From Phellopilus nigrolimitatus (Eukaryota; Basidiomycota; Agaricomycetes; Hymenochaetales; Hymenochaetaceae): a DNA stretch of 64,000 nucleotides. The position numbers and the translations under genes were made by a program. The stretch spans positions 665,776-729,775 of the forward strand of contig JAJOHG010000014.1 in the NCBI GenBank assembly GCA_021029095.1, given 5' to 3'. This document shows positions 46,016 to 57,344 of the stretch, piece after piece (positions within the stretch are counted from its first letter, which is position 1; each line of letters begins with the position of its first letter). Below the pieces are notes generated by a model that saw only the letters and a program-made list of their open reading frames with translations, was not told the origin of the DNA and did no database searches.

Positions 46016-49000
46016 ATGGTGTTCCTCCGGGGATTCGCCCCGACTCTCTCCCTCGTCCTGTCCCTCGTTCCCCCCGTCAACGACGACCGCGCCCTCCACG
46101 TCCGTCAGTCCGGCTATGTGGACAAGTATGACTTCGACACCTCGTACTCGTTTGCACAGACCTTGTACGGTGCGCAGTCGTTCAAGAACCACGCCGTGCT
46201 AGACCTTGCCACCCAGTCAGTCAACGCGGACTTCCTCTCCACCCTGTTCCAGTGCGGCGGCGAGGACCTTGCCACCTCCCTCGGATCCACCCCTGCACCG
46301 TCTTCTACTCTCGCATCGGACTACGCACCTAGGCACCCGGAATACACGCCGTACGACAATATTGGACAGGCCTTTGCCACCCCCGCATGCTTCTCGTCAC
46401 CGCCCGTCATCGAGCTCCTCGAGCTTCCGGAATCAGTCGACGAACACTTCGCACACGGTAACTACACATCTATCACGGTCTCTGAGGACGCTGGCATGGG
46501 TATACCCGCCGGGGTTGCGGACGTTGAGAAGGCGTATGCCGCTTACGTCGAGCAACCCATGGCGCTTACCGATGCCACGCTGTCTGATGCTACACCGTCC
46601 GACACCATGCCGTCCGATTCCACGCCGTCGACCCCAACGCTCTCTGCGGACATTGTCGCACACGCGGGAAATGCCACCGAGGACGCCGACGCCGAGCTGG
46701 TCTTTAAGGCCGCCAACGTCGAGCCGTCCGTCGAAATCACAGGCGCGGACTCAGAGTTCGCGCCGCCACTGCAAGAGCAGTCACTCGCTTCAGGGGTCAG
46801 AGAAATTATTAACGAATTCTCTGCAATTGGAGTACATTTTGTGACTATCGTGCGTCTACTCTATTTCGTGCTACGATGATCTGTTAACATACCCGCTGCG
46901 GTGATAGGCTTCAACAACCTTCAAGCTCGCTATTGTCATCAGAGAGCGCATCTATTATCGGTTTGGATCAATCGCACACTATGTTTACGACGCAGCTGTT
47001 GTACGCCTTGTGAGCTATTCAAATGCGCTTTATTTATTGTATTCGACGGCTCACGCTTCCGTCTGCGACAGGTCTCTTCTCTGGCAGCTATGACTTATGA
47101 AACTATGCTTGCCGCGCTCTGTATCATTGTACGTGTTCTCTTCTTTGGATAGTCTAATGTCCGCTCACATGACCTGGCTTCTTAGGCAGCAATCGCTGTA
47201 TTAATTTATGGCGCCCTACTATACCAGAAAGACTTTCTCGAAGACATATCACTCGCCCGCGCCGAAATGGTCGCTAACGCGTCCTCTCGTATCACGACAT
47301 CAAGAGAATCTGAAGACGAGATCGAAACTTCATACTCGGAGAGGCTTACCGATGCCACGCCGTCCGATGCTACGCCTTCGATCGCAACACTTGCTGCAGA
47401 CATTGTCGCACACGCGGGAAGTGACACCGAGGACGCCGACGCCGAGCTGGTCTTTAAGGCCGCCAACGTCGAGCCGTCCGCGGACTCAAAGTTCGCGCCT
47501 CCGATGCGATCGCAGTCACTTAGTCCAAAATTGAGGGAAATTGTCGAGGGCTTTGCTGTTATCGGAGTGTCTCTTAGCGCGATTTTGGTTTCTTTTGGAG
47601 TCTTCGTGAGTTTACAACCGGCTCGCACCTCTACGGCCTGCTGACGTTCATGCCGCAATTGCAGGTTTCGAAATCTACATTGCGGCTCAAGTTCTTAATC
47701 GTTTCAACATTCAGCTCGCTCTTTCAATACGTAGCCTTCATCTACAAGGTGTGTTAACGAGCAATGCGCCGTTTTGAATGCAGTTCTGATATCGTCCATG
47801 TACTAGATCGTCAGGTGTGTTCTAATCATGCGTAAAGGCGAGACATGCGCATTGTTTTGCTTCGTTTTGGTAAGCACTCTCTTCATGCAATAATAGCATC
47901 CGCTTATCTATGGGTCTTTATTAGGGTATAGGCACTTTCAATAGTCTCGTCGAGGATGTCGCTGTCTATCTTGGTTCTCGAGAGACCGAAGAGACTGCAG
48001 AAGTGTTCGAAATGGAGATTTCGGATGTGGAACTGGAAGACGACGTTCCTATTATGGTGAACAACGACTCGATCGACGATTGCATTCTGGTAAGCTTTGT
48101 GTGAACGTATTCAGTCTGCTTTGCTTACACGTTTTTCAGGCACTTGTTGCTACTGAGATTACTGTCGACGACGCCATCTTGCTTACTTCTCTTCCGACCT
48201 CTGCTTCGAGTGACGAGGACGCGAACATTACGGAGATGTCTTTGTCGAGCAACGTCTTCTCTGCGCCGGAGGCATCTGCTGATGACACTGCTGTGGCTGT
48301 CGTATCTGAGGTCGTGTTCACGTACGAGAAAGCGGACCAGAAGGAAGCGGAGAGGGGATCGTCGACTGGTTATAACGTCGAAGTCGAAGGCTCAGAGCTC
48401 ATCGACGCGGTCGACGCGGAGTCCTTACTCAGCTTTGGATCTTCAGCAACGCTCTGCGACGACGCTCTATCTGCAATGGTTGACCTGGCTCCTGGTTCTT
48501 CGATCGAGGAAGGCGCGTACGCTGCGGAATCCCAACCTGATGGCACCCTTCAGCTTACGGAGACATTCGAGAGCGCTGATAACCTGAAGAACTCGGACGT
48601 CAAAGACAAAGACGCGGAACTCGTCAACATTGACAACTTGCTCGGAGAGACATCTTCGGCGGTGCTCTCGGACGATGCGCTGTCTGCAGCGGGTGATTCG
48701 TCTTCTGATTCTTCGATTGAGGAAGGCACGCATGCTGCCAACTCTGGACTTGGTACCTCCGAGCTCATGGTCATACTCGAGAGCACTGAATCCCTGAAAG
48801 ACTCGAGTGAAAACGGCTCTATGGAAAGCGTCATTTCGGACTCTATTGACTCGGAGGTTTCAGCCACGTCCTTGGAATCGTCGGTGAATGAAGAACGAAA
48901 GGTCGTCGATCTCGAGGACGCCTCGACCCTCCCAGCTTTCCCGTCGCCTGAAAACGTGATCGTCATGGAATCGGCGCTTTGTGATGCAGACTCGTCTACT

Positions 49001-49789
49001 TCTACTTCTGATACCTGCGTTGACTCGTTCTCGTCTCTTGAAAATGCCGCGCTGACTTTGCCGTCTGAGCCCTCGGCTACTCTGGTTCCTGCTGAAATGC
49101 AGTCTACTCTGTCTTCTACGGCCGACGAGGTACCTGAGGTCGCGAAAAAAGAAGTTGCTTGGGTGAAGAGACCTGCCAACCGGCGAGGCGGCGGAGGACC
49201 TGCTCGGAAACGTGCTCGGGAGCAACGCGTCGCGATATTCAAGGAAATGCCTTTCTGGGATGATGCGGACGATGCTTCTCCGGCCTCGACCCCTGATAAT
49301 GTTGCGCCCTCATCCTCTTCAGCTTCAACGTCTGATATTGTCGCTTCTTCCGAGCCCTCGACGTCTCCTAGGATTTCTTCGGCGCCGATCTCTGATAATA
49401 TCGCGCCCTCCGAACCCTCTATGCCTGCTAGGGTTTCTTCGGCTTCGACCCCTGATGACGCGTCCTCTGAGTCTTCTGCGTCTACCGCTAGATCTTCCCT
49501 GGCCGACGCTGCCACCGGGCGGGAGCGACGTGTTTCTGACGTGACAGACGTAGTGGCGACGATGTTCAGTGCCCGCGCCCCATGTGGAATGACCGTGGAC
49601 CTTCTGGAAGCAGAGCCTCAAGTGATAGTCGGCGTGATGAGGACCGCGACCGTGATGACCGTCGAGGCCAAGGTCCTTCGAACGACTACCGATGCCGCGA
49701 GGATCACAACCATGGTGAACGTCGAGACAACGGCTCGTCCAGCGGTTATCGCCGCTACGATGACCGCGACCTCGGCCAAAATGCTTTAG
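46016..49789 (+). CDS. Large orphan membrane protein with duplicated module (copy C, intact)
   Basis: Unrecognised 1124-aa protein, eight phase-0 exons: 46016-46849, 46908-47009, 47072-47128, 47186-47605, 47665-47748, 47807-47869, 47925-48089 and 48140-49789. Exon 1 equals that of copy A (signal-like APTLSLVLSLVPPV, acidic region, DAELVFKAANVEP). Membrane module 1 covers the end of exon 1 to the start of exon 4. Exon 4 then repeats the TDATPSD/DAELVFKAANVEP segment, and module 2 (GFAVIGVSLSAILVSFGVF; LKFLIVSTFSSLFQYVAFIY; CALFCFVL) runs over exons 4-7. A long acidic Ser-rich region and RPANRRGGGGPARKRARE follow. The protein ends ..TSAKML*; the Arg/Asp repeat tail of copy A is still present downstream but in another frame, because 4 bp are missing near 49540. 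Function unknown; I infer a membrane-anchored protein with a large soluble tail. Confidence 0.72.
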
Positions 49790-50472
49790 GAAATGATCGC
49801 CGCGACAGCGGTGTGTGTCGCGGACCTCAAGGCCAGGATGAATGGGAGGCCACTGGAAAAGGGATGATCGTAATGGTGGACGACGCGCCGATGGGGAGCG
49901 ATATCAAGGACCGTCAAGGAGTATTATCTTTTTCTATTTGTTTTTTCTCCGGATCTGTGATTGTGACTGCACAACTTGTTTATGACTTTGACTCAGGCTG
50001 GACCGATTCGTATCATCATTTTTTTTTTTGATTTGTACTACCGAGAACTCTTTGTATTCCGTTATGTTCGATTCCCACATGTATCTACTGCTATTGATTG
50101 TAATTTTATTGATCTTTTTTGTGCCATTGCGAGATTTTATAAGCTCGTCTGAAGGCCGAATAATTTGAAAATGCAATGACTCAAGTGCATCGTTGACGCG
50201 AGTAGCAATTGAACAATGTTCATCCATATAATGACTTCTGCCACCATGGTCTGAGAGACTCATGCGTTCTACAGGTAGCATTCCGATTCGAAGCAGGCTT
50301 GTCGTGTATTCCTCATCTTCTCTTGTCACGAGCAAGTCAGACGCCTGGCGCACTCCATCACCCCTTTCTGGATCTATTTTCATTTATTTACTTCGAAAAT
50401 CTAGCCTCTTTATTGATCGTCTGCTGTCTTCATATTCTAAGGCACCGTCGTATTGGATCTACACCGAATCTA

Positions 50473-51045
50473 TTACTTCCGGATCTTTTTAAACATCTTC
50501 CGCACTGGGTTCGCGTTATCCATCACCGTCTGAATCGGAAAAACGGCCTCCTTGTGTTTTTTGTCTCTCATAAAATCGATAACCATTTCCGCGATTTTAT
50601 CCTCGTCCCTGAAATTCGGATCGCCTTGAAAGTCGAATTTCATCCTCCACAGAAAGGCCGCGAGACCGAGATGAAGTGACTTCCAAGTCGGCTTGGAGTA
50701 CTTGTATTCGTCTTCGCTTGGCGGCAGCGCAGAGTATGCCTTCTTGAGGTCCCCAGGCTTCAACGGCTCAAGATGAAGCTTGACGGCAATTTGCAGGTCC
50801 GTCTGCCCAAGGCGAGCGATGTTTTTGATGTCTGTGCACTCTTCTGGCATAGAGTACCTGTAAGGTTCTCCGTTCCCAGTCCTGGCCTCGACCTTGAATT
50901 TGAAGAGCTTTGCGACGGGGCCTTCCTGTTGACCATTCACGACTAGGATCCCCAATGACTCTGAGTTTTCGCCCAGGGAGACGGCGAAAATAGACATGGG
51001 CTCTAACGAGCCTTTAAAGCCCTCGATCTGTCCTTGGAACGGCAT
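50473..51045 (-). CDS. Orphan protein, ~190-aa family (copy 3, right arm)
   Basis: Mirror copy of 23105-23677, 190 aa, differing by about one residue near the end (MFKKIRK versus MLKKIRK). Same 5'-UTR intron (GTGCGT to CTTTCAG) directly before ATG 51045. Convergent with copy C of the large orphan gene. Near-absence of amino-acid changes between arms is compatible with constraint or recent homogenisation. Function unknown. Confidence 0.65.
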   Translation of the reverse strand: MPFQGQIEGFKGSLEPMSIFAVSLGENSESLGILVVNGQQEGPVAKLFKFKVEARTGNGEPYRYSMPEECTDIKNIARLGQTDLQIAVKLHLEPLKPGDLKKAYSALPPSEDEYKYSKPTWKSLHLGLAAFLWRMKFDFQGDPNFRDEDKIAEMVIDFMRDKKHKEAVFPIQTVMDNANPVRKMFKKIRK

Positions 51046-52031
51046 TCTGAAAGGCCAAGGTCGTAAGCGTTTTGACAGATCTTCTGTATCTGCGAAAAAC
51101 GCACCTTTCGTATGTCTCTGTGCTGGTTGTTTTGACATTTGGATAATCCTGAGCTCGTTCTTATATCGCCGCAGTATGATACTTTCGTAGCCAAGTCGGA
51201 TATAAAAATCTATCCGGTATGGTAAACGTCGAAGGTTTTCAAACCATCCGGAGTTAAGAGATGAGTTGGATGCGCCGCTTTTGCCGAGTGCAATTGTAAC
51301 GTGTCAGACTCAGCGGTTGGTTGGCCATCGAGGTATAAGGCAGTTACGTGTAAAGCGAAATTTATATCGAAGAACTGCTTTACGCACGTATTGTTTTTGT
51401 GTTTACCCGATGCTTTTGCACTCTGGATGTATCATGGCACGTTTGACACGTCTCGACGGGGTCGGCATATTCTAATCTGAATGACCTTTCGAGCTCCGGA
51501 TGGTCGATTCCGAAAGCTTCGACCTGCCAGGCCAGATGGAAAAGTGTCCGGGCTGGTTATGAGGCGTAGCTGTATGCAACATTGCAGTGGCAGAGTCGCA
51601 AAGTTGCAAGTGTGCGAATGTCAGTCAAGGGTACCATGCCAGCGACTCCGGGATGGGCGGTTTGAGAACCTCCGGCTCCCACCAGACCGGATAGAAAAAT
51701 TCTACCCGGGCTCGTTACGAGACTAAGCGGTTTACATGCCAGTGACCGGCCGTCAAAATTGTGCAAAATAAAGAGCTGGTTGAACTATGATGTCTCCATC
51801 AATATCGGAACCGATGAATGCGGCAAAGAGCAGCAGAACAAGTGTGGATGCGCTTTGCGCATTTCAGATCTGGAGCCGCGACTCCGCATAGGCTAGCGTC
51901 CACCATTTTCAGGTTTATTGGCTTTGCTCTCGATGCGTCATTAGCGATAAACGCAGCATCACCCGCCGTTTGAGGAAAACATTCAAGTGAACCCTCGCCG
52001 AACCGAGTCTGCGCGTGCCGATTAGTTCATT

Positions 52032-52201
52032 AGGGGAGCTCAAAGTTGAGCTCATCTTTCCTGAGACTGAGATGCCTGCCTTTTACAGCGATTCAGAGAT
52101 GACCCGGCATGTCGGCTTTGAAGCTCGCTACCGAGCTTGGTCAGCTCGCAAACACGACCGCCGGCAACCTACATTCAGGTGTGCTAGGGTTACGCTTGCC
52201 T
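52032..52201 (+). repeat. Left terminal inverted repeat
   Basis: Matches the reverse complement of 52666-52835. The first ~110 bases are near-perfect, and the inner part is diverged but still carries TTCAGGTG(T/C)GCTAGGGTTA. Confidence 0.85.
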
Positions 52202-52665
52202 CGCATCAAATCCGGCACGATCCGGCACAAGCATGCATCTGAGTATTTCTTTCTTTTTTTCTTTCTTTTTCTCTGTTAACGGCGTTTTCCGGTAATAAAT
52301 CATAGTGCTTTTTTTTTGATTTCGAGCCCGCACGAACACGAAAAGGGAAGCAGTTACCGAAAAAGAAGTCGCAGTGCGGCTGCATGAGCCAACCAATGAG
52401 AGCCGTAGGAACCGTCTTGAGCGGCTTTGGGTGCCCATGAAAGGAAAGATTTGAAGGTGCACATCAGTAAGTTCCCTTTCCTGGGCTGCCCTTCCACTTC
52501 TTGTGGGGTCCAAAAAAAAAGACTAAAAAATGCACACTGCCATTATATTACCGGAAAGCGCTGTAATATCTATTGTAGAGCAGCCGAATGCTATTTTTAT
52601 GCTGTTTTAGAAGGACAATTTTAGGGTGTGGGAATGTCGATTGCTTTCGGAACGAATGCCTCGGG

Positions 52666-52835
52666 TATCGACGTCTTAACCCTAGCGCACCTGAATAGGC
52701 TGCAGGCGGTCGCATCTGCAAGCTGACCAAGCTCTGTAGCGAGCTTCAAAGCCGACATGCCGGGTCATCTCTGAATCGCTGTAAAAGGCAGGCATCTCAG
52801 TCTCAGGAAAGATGAGCTCAACTTTGAGCTCCCCT
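52666..52835 (-). repeat. Right terminal inverted repeat
   Basis: Partner of 52032-52201; ends in GAGCTCCCCT before the ATT flank. Confidence 0.85.
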
Positions 52836-53604
52836 ATTGGGGCATCCGTAATTAGAAATCATCAACCTCAGCACCGCAGCAGCTTTGTCTAGTCTCGGAA
52901 AGGCGTCACGGTTCGTCAGTTGGCGAGGAAGCCACAGAGGTTAATGTGCATCGTGCGTTTTGTCCCTGCACGACCTTTTGCGCAAATGCAGACTTAGCAC
53001 ATGCGAAGTACATATGGCATTCAGAATTCTCGACCAGTTACGAGTACGGATCCCGGTTGTAGACCAATCGTCAGCGAAATGGTCCAACATGTTCAGGTTG
53101 CCCAGAAACGACAAAAGAGTGCATTTCAGAGGGTTGATGGGTCGTTTCTTCGCACTGTGAACGACTACGCGGAGAACCAGGTTTCGTCGAAATTGATGGA
53201 GAACATTTCAAGAGCACCCTGGCTAGATGGAGAGGGATGATAATGTACGAGCGAAATGCAGTTGCCTCTGGGTCTGTGGTAGATCCCTGCTCCGCATGAG
53301 TTTGAAAGTATAGTATGAAAACGTCTTTGCGTCCGATAAATTTCTCACTTGTTTCGGCGCAGATTGCGTGAGTCATAAGACGTTACATAAGACGTGCAGT
53401 ACGTAAGTAATCCCGGCAAACACTCATGCCGACTGCCTCGTCATCAATGCTCCGAAGCTCCGCCCAGTTCGCTCCGCACTGTGCATTAATTCGTCGCTCT
53501 TGCGTTCTTACCACCACCACCACCGTCGTCGTCGAGCTCGACTTCTGCGACAAGCAATCCCGTTACTTAAAGTAAACCAGCGATAGTGACTGGTATCCTC
53601 TGCG

Positions 53605-55047
53605 ATGCAGCTCGCATCGAAGGGCCTCGGGCTCGGCCTGTCCGCCAACGCGCGGGCGGCGCCGTCGCACCTCGCCCAGGGCGCACGCTCGCTGCACGTG
53701 CACGTCCCGCGCGCCCCGCCGCCTGCCGGACGAATGGCCGCAACAGCAACAGCAACAGCGCCGTCAACAGCAGCAGGGCGGCTCATACAGGCGACACGTA
53801 CCGCGCTCACGAGCTTCTTCACGCACCTTACCGCACCCGGGCTCGCGCACCCCGCCGCAGGCGCACGTGCGCTGAGTACGCGGGCGGGCGCCGCGGTGCG
53901 CCCGGCGACGATCCAGCAGCGCCTCTCGCTGCCCGCGCGGCACGCGCTCGCGCCGCCGGGCCCGCGGCCGGCGTTCCTGCCGCGCGCCTCGCCCGCGTCG
54001 CGCAGCACGGTGCACGTCGGCTTGGGCACCGCACGCAACTTTTCGACTGCGCGCCCGATCTTCCAGCACCTCGCGCAGAACGTGCCCGTTGCGGGCCGGG
54101 CGGTGTATGAGGTGGACTGGGACGTCGAGAGGAGGAAGGCGAAGGATAAGGCCAGGCGGGCGGGCAAGGCGGAGGCGCAGAAGGAGAATGCCGGCGTGGG
54201 GAGCCTGTTGAAGGCGACTGAGAAGGCTTCGTTCACCGGCTTGAAGGAACTTGAGCGCTACTTCCCTGCTCCCGCCTTTGCCGCCCCTGGCGTAACGACG
54301 GTCCTCCTTGTCCCTCTCGCACCCACACCGACCTCGCATCTCCCCCTGTCGGACGTACGCGGCTCTACTGCGCCGAACCTGTTGGTGTTCTCGGACCTGC
54401 AAGATATTCTGTCTTCCCATCGAACGCAGTCGCTGCGGGTTTCGTCGCTCTTCGCGCGGCTCGATTCCGGCCGTGTCTGGGAGAAGGGCGCCGCGTTTAC
54501 CGCGCATGGCGACGCCAATGGACTGTGCACGCTGTTGAGGGTCGAGTTCAAGGGGTGGACGGCAGCGATGGTGAGGGAGGTGACGGGTGAAGCGGGCCAG
54601 GGTTGGTGCCGGCTCGTCGAGATACTTGAAGATGAAGAGCCTGAGTATAGTGATGCGGAAAGCGGGATGAGCTCCCTGTTGCCGTCGCGGTCACTGTCGC
54701 CGGAGGTCGACCCTTCTGCGTCAGTCGTGCTCCCGACGCTCGACTTCTCGGCGTCGTTCCTCGCTTCGAGTGCGACGTCGTCGCGCCCGCCGTCTCCTCC
54801 GCTGTCCGTCCCGCCGTCGCCCGTGCTGAGCGCATCCGACCCGGGCTTTGAACCCTCGGAGTACGACATGGGCTCGGAGATCGGGGAGGCGTTTTCTGAT
54901 AGCTTGAGTGAAATGGGAAGTTGGTCGGATATCAGTTCCGCAGGGTCGAGGGGAGATGAGGACGGGCGCATGCTGGGCTTGGGTTTCAGCTCTGCATTCC
55001 TTGCGCGCTCCGAGGAGATGCTTCATCCTAGGGAGGATTTGTTTTAA
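53605..55047 (+). CDS. Unrecognised ~480-aa protein, right copy
   Basis: Mirror copy of 19881-21329, 480 aa, intronless and intact. Differences from the left copy are scattered substitutions, mostly in the low-complexity ends (for example APAFAAPGVTTVLLV versus APALAAPGVTTILLV). The polar Ala/Pro/Arg N-terminus with a CAACAG-type microsatellite, the YEVDWDVERRKAKDKARR segment and the acidic C-terminus are conserved. It lies head to tail upstream of GLR1. Function unknown; a mitochondrial role is only suggested by the N-terminus. Confidence 0.7.
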   Translation: MQLASKGLGLGLSANARAAPSHLAQGARSLHVHVPRAPPPAGRMAATATATAPSTAAGRLIQATRTALTSFFTHLTAPGLAHPAAGARALSTRAGAAVRPATIQQRLSLPARHALAPPGPRPAFLPRASPASRSTVHVGLGTARNFSTARPIFQHLAQNVPVAGRAVYEVDWDVERRKAKDKARRAGKAEAQKENAGVGSLLKATEKASFTGLKELERYFPAPAFAAPGVTTVLLVPLAPTPTSHLPLSDVRGSTAPNLLVFSDLQDILSSHRTQSLRVSSLFARLDSGRVWEKGAAFTAHGDANGLCTLLRVEFKGWTAAMVREVTGEAGQGWCRLVEILEDEEPEYSDAESGMSSLLPSRSLSPEVDPSASVVLPTLDFSASFLASSATSSRPPSPPLSVPPSPVLSASDPGFEPSEYDMGSEIGEAFSDSLSEMGSWSDISSAGSRGDEDGRMLGLGFSSAFLARSEEMLHPREDLF

Positions 55048-55414
55048 TCCTAGTTCTTGTTTTTTTCCTTTTTGAATTGTATGAATTTGATGTCCGGTCT
55101 TGTCGAATGAAAACGGTCTATCGTTGATATGCGTTGAATCACGAGATGTGTGCGTCATCTCGCCCGCGGTCGCGACAGCAGGCGAGGTGAGTAAGCGCAA
55201 GACCAATTGCGCGCGTCAGCGTCTGACAGAGACATCAGATAGGCTCAGCAGTCCCGTGCTTCCCGCTGTCACCGCCGTTTCTGGTACTTATACTCTGCAA
55301 GCCGTTCTGGCGTCCCTCATCCTCACTCGCCTCTCGCGCGCCGCCGTGTCAGCCATAGCAGCACCGCGTCTACTCCAGATACACCGCACCTTCACGTACA
55401 CCAGCAGGTCCAGC

Positions 55415-57159
55415 ATGGCTCCCGTCTCGAAGCCCGGCGAGGACGAGTATGATTTCGTTGTTATAGGCGGCGGGAGCGGCGGCTTTGGCGCGGCGGTGCG
55501 TCTCTCTCCCTCTCGTCATTTTTTTAGTTGAACTGGGCTCGCGATGCTGACGGGCGCGTTCGCGTTGCAGAGACGAGCGGCAAGCTATGGGAAGAAGGTT
55601 GCAATTATTGAAGAAACGGAGCACCTTGGCGGGACGTGCGTGAACGTCGGTGAGTGTGGATAATAGTGATCGTCAATGCCTATGCTAATGGCCGTTGTAG
55701 GATGTGTTCCAAAGAAGGTGCGCAAGCGTCTCATATGGCTTGTCAAACGATGGGTCGGGTCGAGGAATTAGAGCTCAGCTTTACCAAAAGACGAGACCCA
55801 CCCATCGTTTGCAAAAGCCGATTATCTCTCATACTCATTAAACCGTTTTTTCAGTTGATGTGGCACGCCGCAGACATTGCCGAGAAGGCGCGTCACGCCA
55901 ATTACTACCAGTTCAAGGGCGACGGCATAGAGCAGCCCAAGTTCGACTGGGGCGCCTTCAAGACGCGCCGCGACGCATACATCCGCCGGCTCAACGGCAT
56001 CTACGAGAAGAACCTCGAGCGCGACCACGTCGAGGAGCACCGCGGGCGCGCGCGCCTCGCGTCGCCGACCGCCGTGCACGTCACGCGCCCGGACGGCTCC
56101 GCGTACGAGCTCAAGGCGAAGCACATCTGCATCGCGGTCGGCGGGCGCCCGAGCGTGCCGAGCGAGGCGGCGATCCCGGGCGCGGGCCTCGGCATAGACT
56201 CGGACGGCTTCTTCGCGCTCGACGCGCAGCCGCGGCGCGTCGCCGTCGTCGGCGCGGGCTACATCGCCGTCGAACTCGCGGGCATCTTCCACACGCTCGG
56301 CTCCGAGACGCACCTGCTCGTGCGCCACGGGCGCGCGCTGCGCACGTTCGACCCCGCGCTGCAGGACACGCTCGGCGACTGGATGGCGCACACGGGCGTG
56401 CGCATCCACACGCACACGCAGGTCGCGCGCGTCGAGCGCGCGCCGGGCGGCGGCGGCGCGCTCACGCTGCACACGGCCGCGGGCGACACGCTCGAGGTCG
56501 ACGTGCTCCTCTGGGCGATCGGGCGGCACGCGAACACGGAGGGCCTCGGGCTCGCGGCCGCGGGCGTGCAGACGACGCCGAAGGGCGACATCGTCGTCGA
56601 CGCGTTCCAGAACACGAGCGCGCCGAACGTGTACGCGATCGGCGACGTGCAGGGCAAGTTCCAGCTCACGCCCGTCGCGATCGCGGCCGGCCGGCGGCTC
56701 GCGAACCGCCTCTTCGGCCCGGAGCACCTGAGGAACGACAAGCTCGTGTACGAGAACATCCCGACGGTCGTGTTCAGCCACCCGCCGATCGGCACTGTCG
56801 GGCTCACGGAGCCCGAGGCGCGGGAGAAGTACGGCGACGCGCAGGTAAAGGTGTACAAGTCGTCGTTCCGCGCGCTGTACTTCGGCATGGTCGACGAGGG
56901 CCACAAGGAGCCGTCCCTGCACAAGCTCGTGTGCGTCGGCCCCGAGGAGAAGGTCGTCGGCGTGCACATCATCGGCCTGGGCAGCGACGAGATCATGCAG
57001 GGCTTCGGCGTCGCCGTCAAGATGGGCGGTACGTGCTGGCTGTCCTGCCATTCTGCATACGAGACTGACGAAACAAATATCATAGCGACTAAGCAGGACT
57101 TCGACGATACCGTCGCTATCCACCCCACGTCCGCCGAGGAGCTCGTGACGATGCGGTGA
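55415..57159 (+). CDS. GLR1: Glutathione reductase, right-arm copy
   Basis: Intact mirror copy of 17784-19502. Exons 55415-55495, 55571-55649, 55701-55717, 55855-57028 and 57086-57159 give 474 aa with the same FAD, CVNVGC, NADPH and HPTSAEE motifs. Coding differences from the left copy are nearly all silent. Intron 3 is longer here and contains an inverted repeat (AAACGATGGGTCGGGTC against GACCCACCCATCGTTT) that is partly deleted in the left copy. Upstream in frame lies LSRAAVSAIAAPRLLQIHRTF, a presequence-like stretch without a nearby ATG; a non-AUG mitochondrial start is possible but unproven. Confidence 0.93.
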
Positions 57160-57344
57160 AGATATATTATCGTCAGACTAAGCGTACTTAAACAATGTGT
57201 ATTTTAATCAAGTCCAAGGCATTCAGACCTAAGCATAATAGCATGGTGTATATGTCATACTGAATTATATGCGAAATTATATGCAAATAGTAAGTATGCA
57301 GTATGGTATCCTATTTCACGCACTTCTCCCCCAAGCGCGAGGTG

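Larger units (their letters stand above)
52032..52835. mobile_element. Non-autonomous TIR element (MITE/foldback-like), right arm only
   Basis: About 804 bp bounded by inverted repeats starting AGGGGAGCTCAAAGTTGAGC and running about 110 bp almost perfectly, and about 170 bp with mismatches. Flanked by ATT on both sides (52029-52031, 52836-52838). The left arm has the uninterrupted site at 22071-22073, so ATT/AAT is most likely a 3-bp target duplication. The interior has no coding frame of note, only a T/C-rich stretch near 52250-52320. A 3-bp duplication and G-rich ends recall PIF/Harbinger-derived elements, but ATT does not fit the usual TWA target, so the superfamily is open. Confidence 0.85.
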
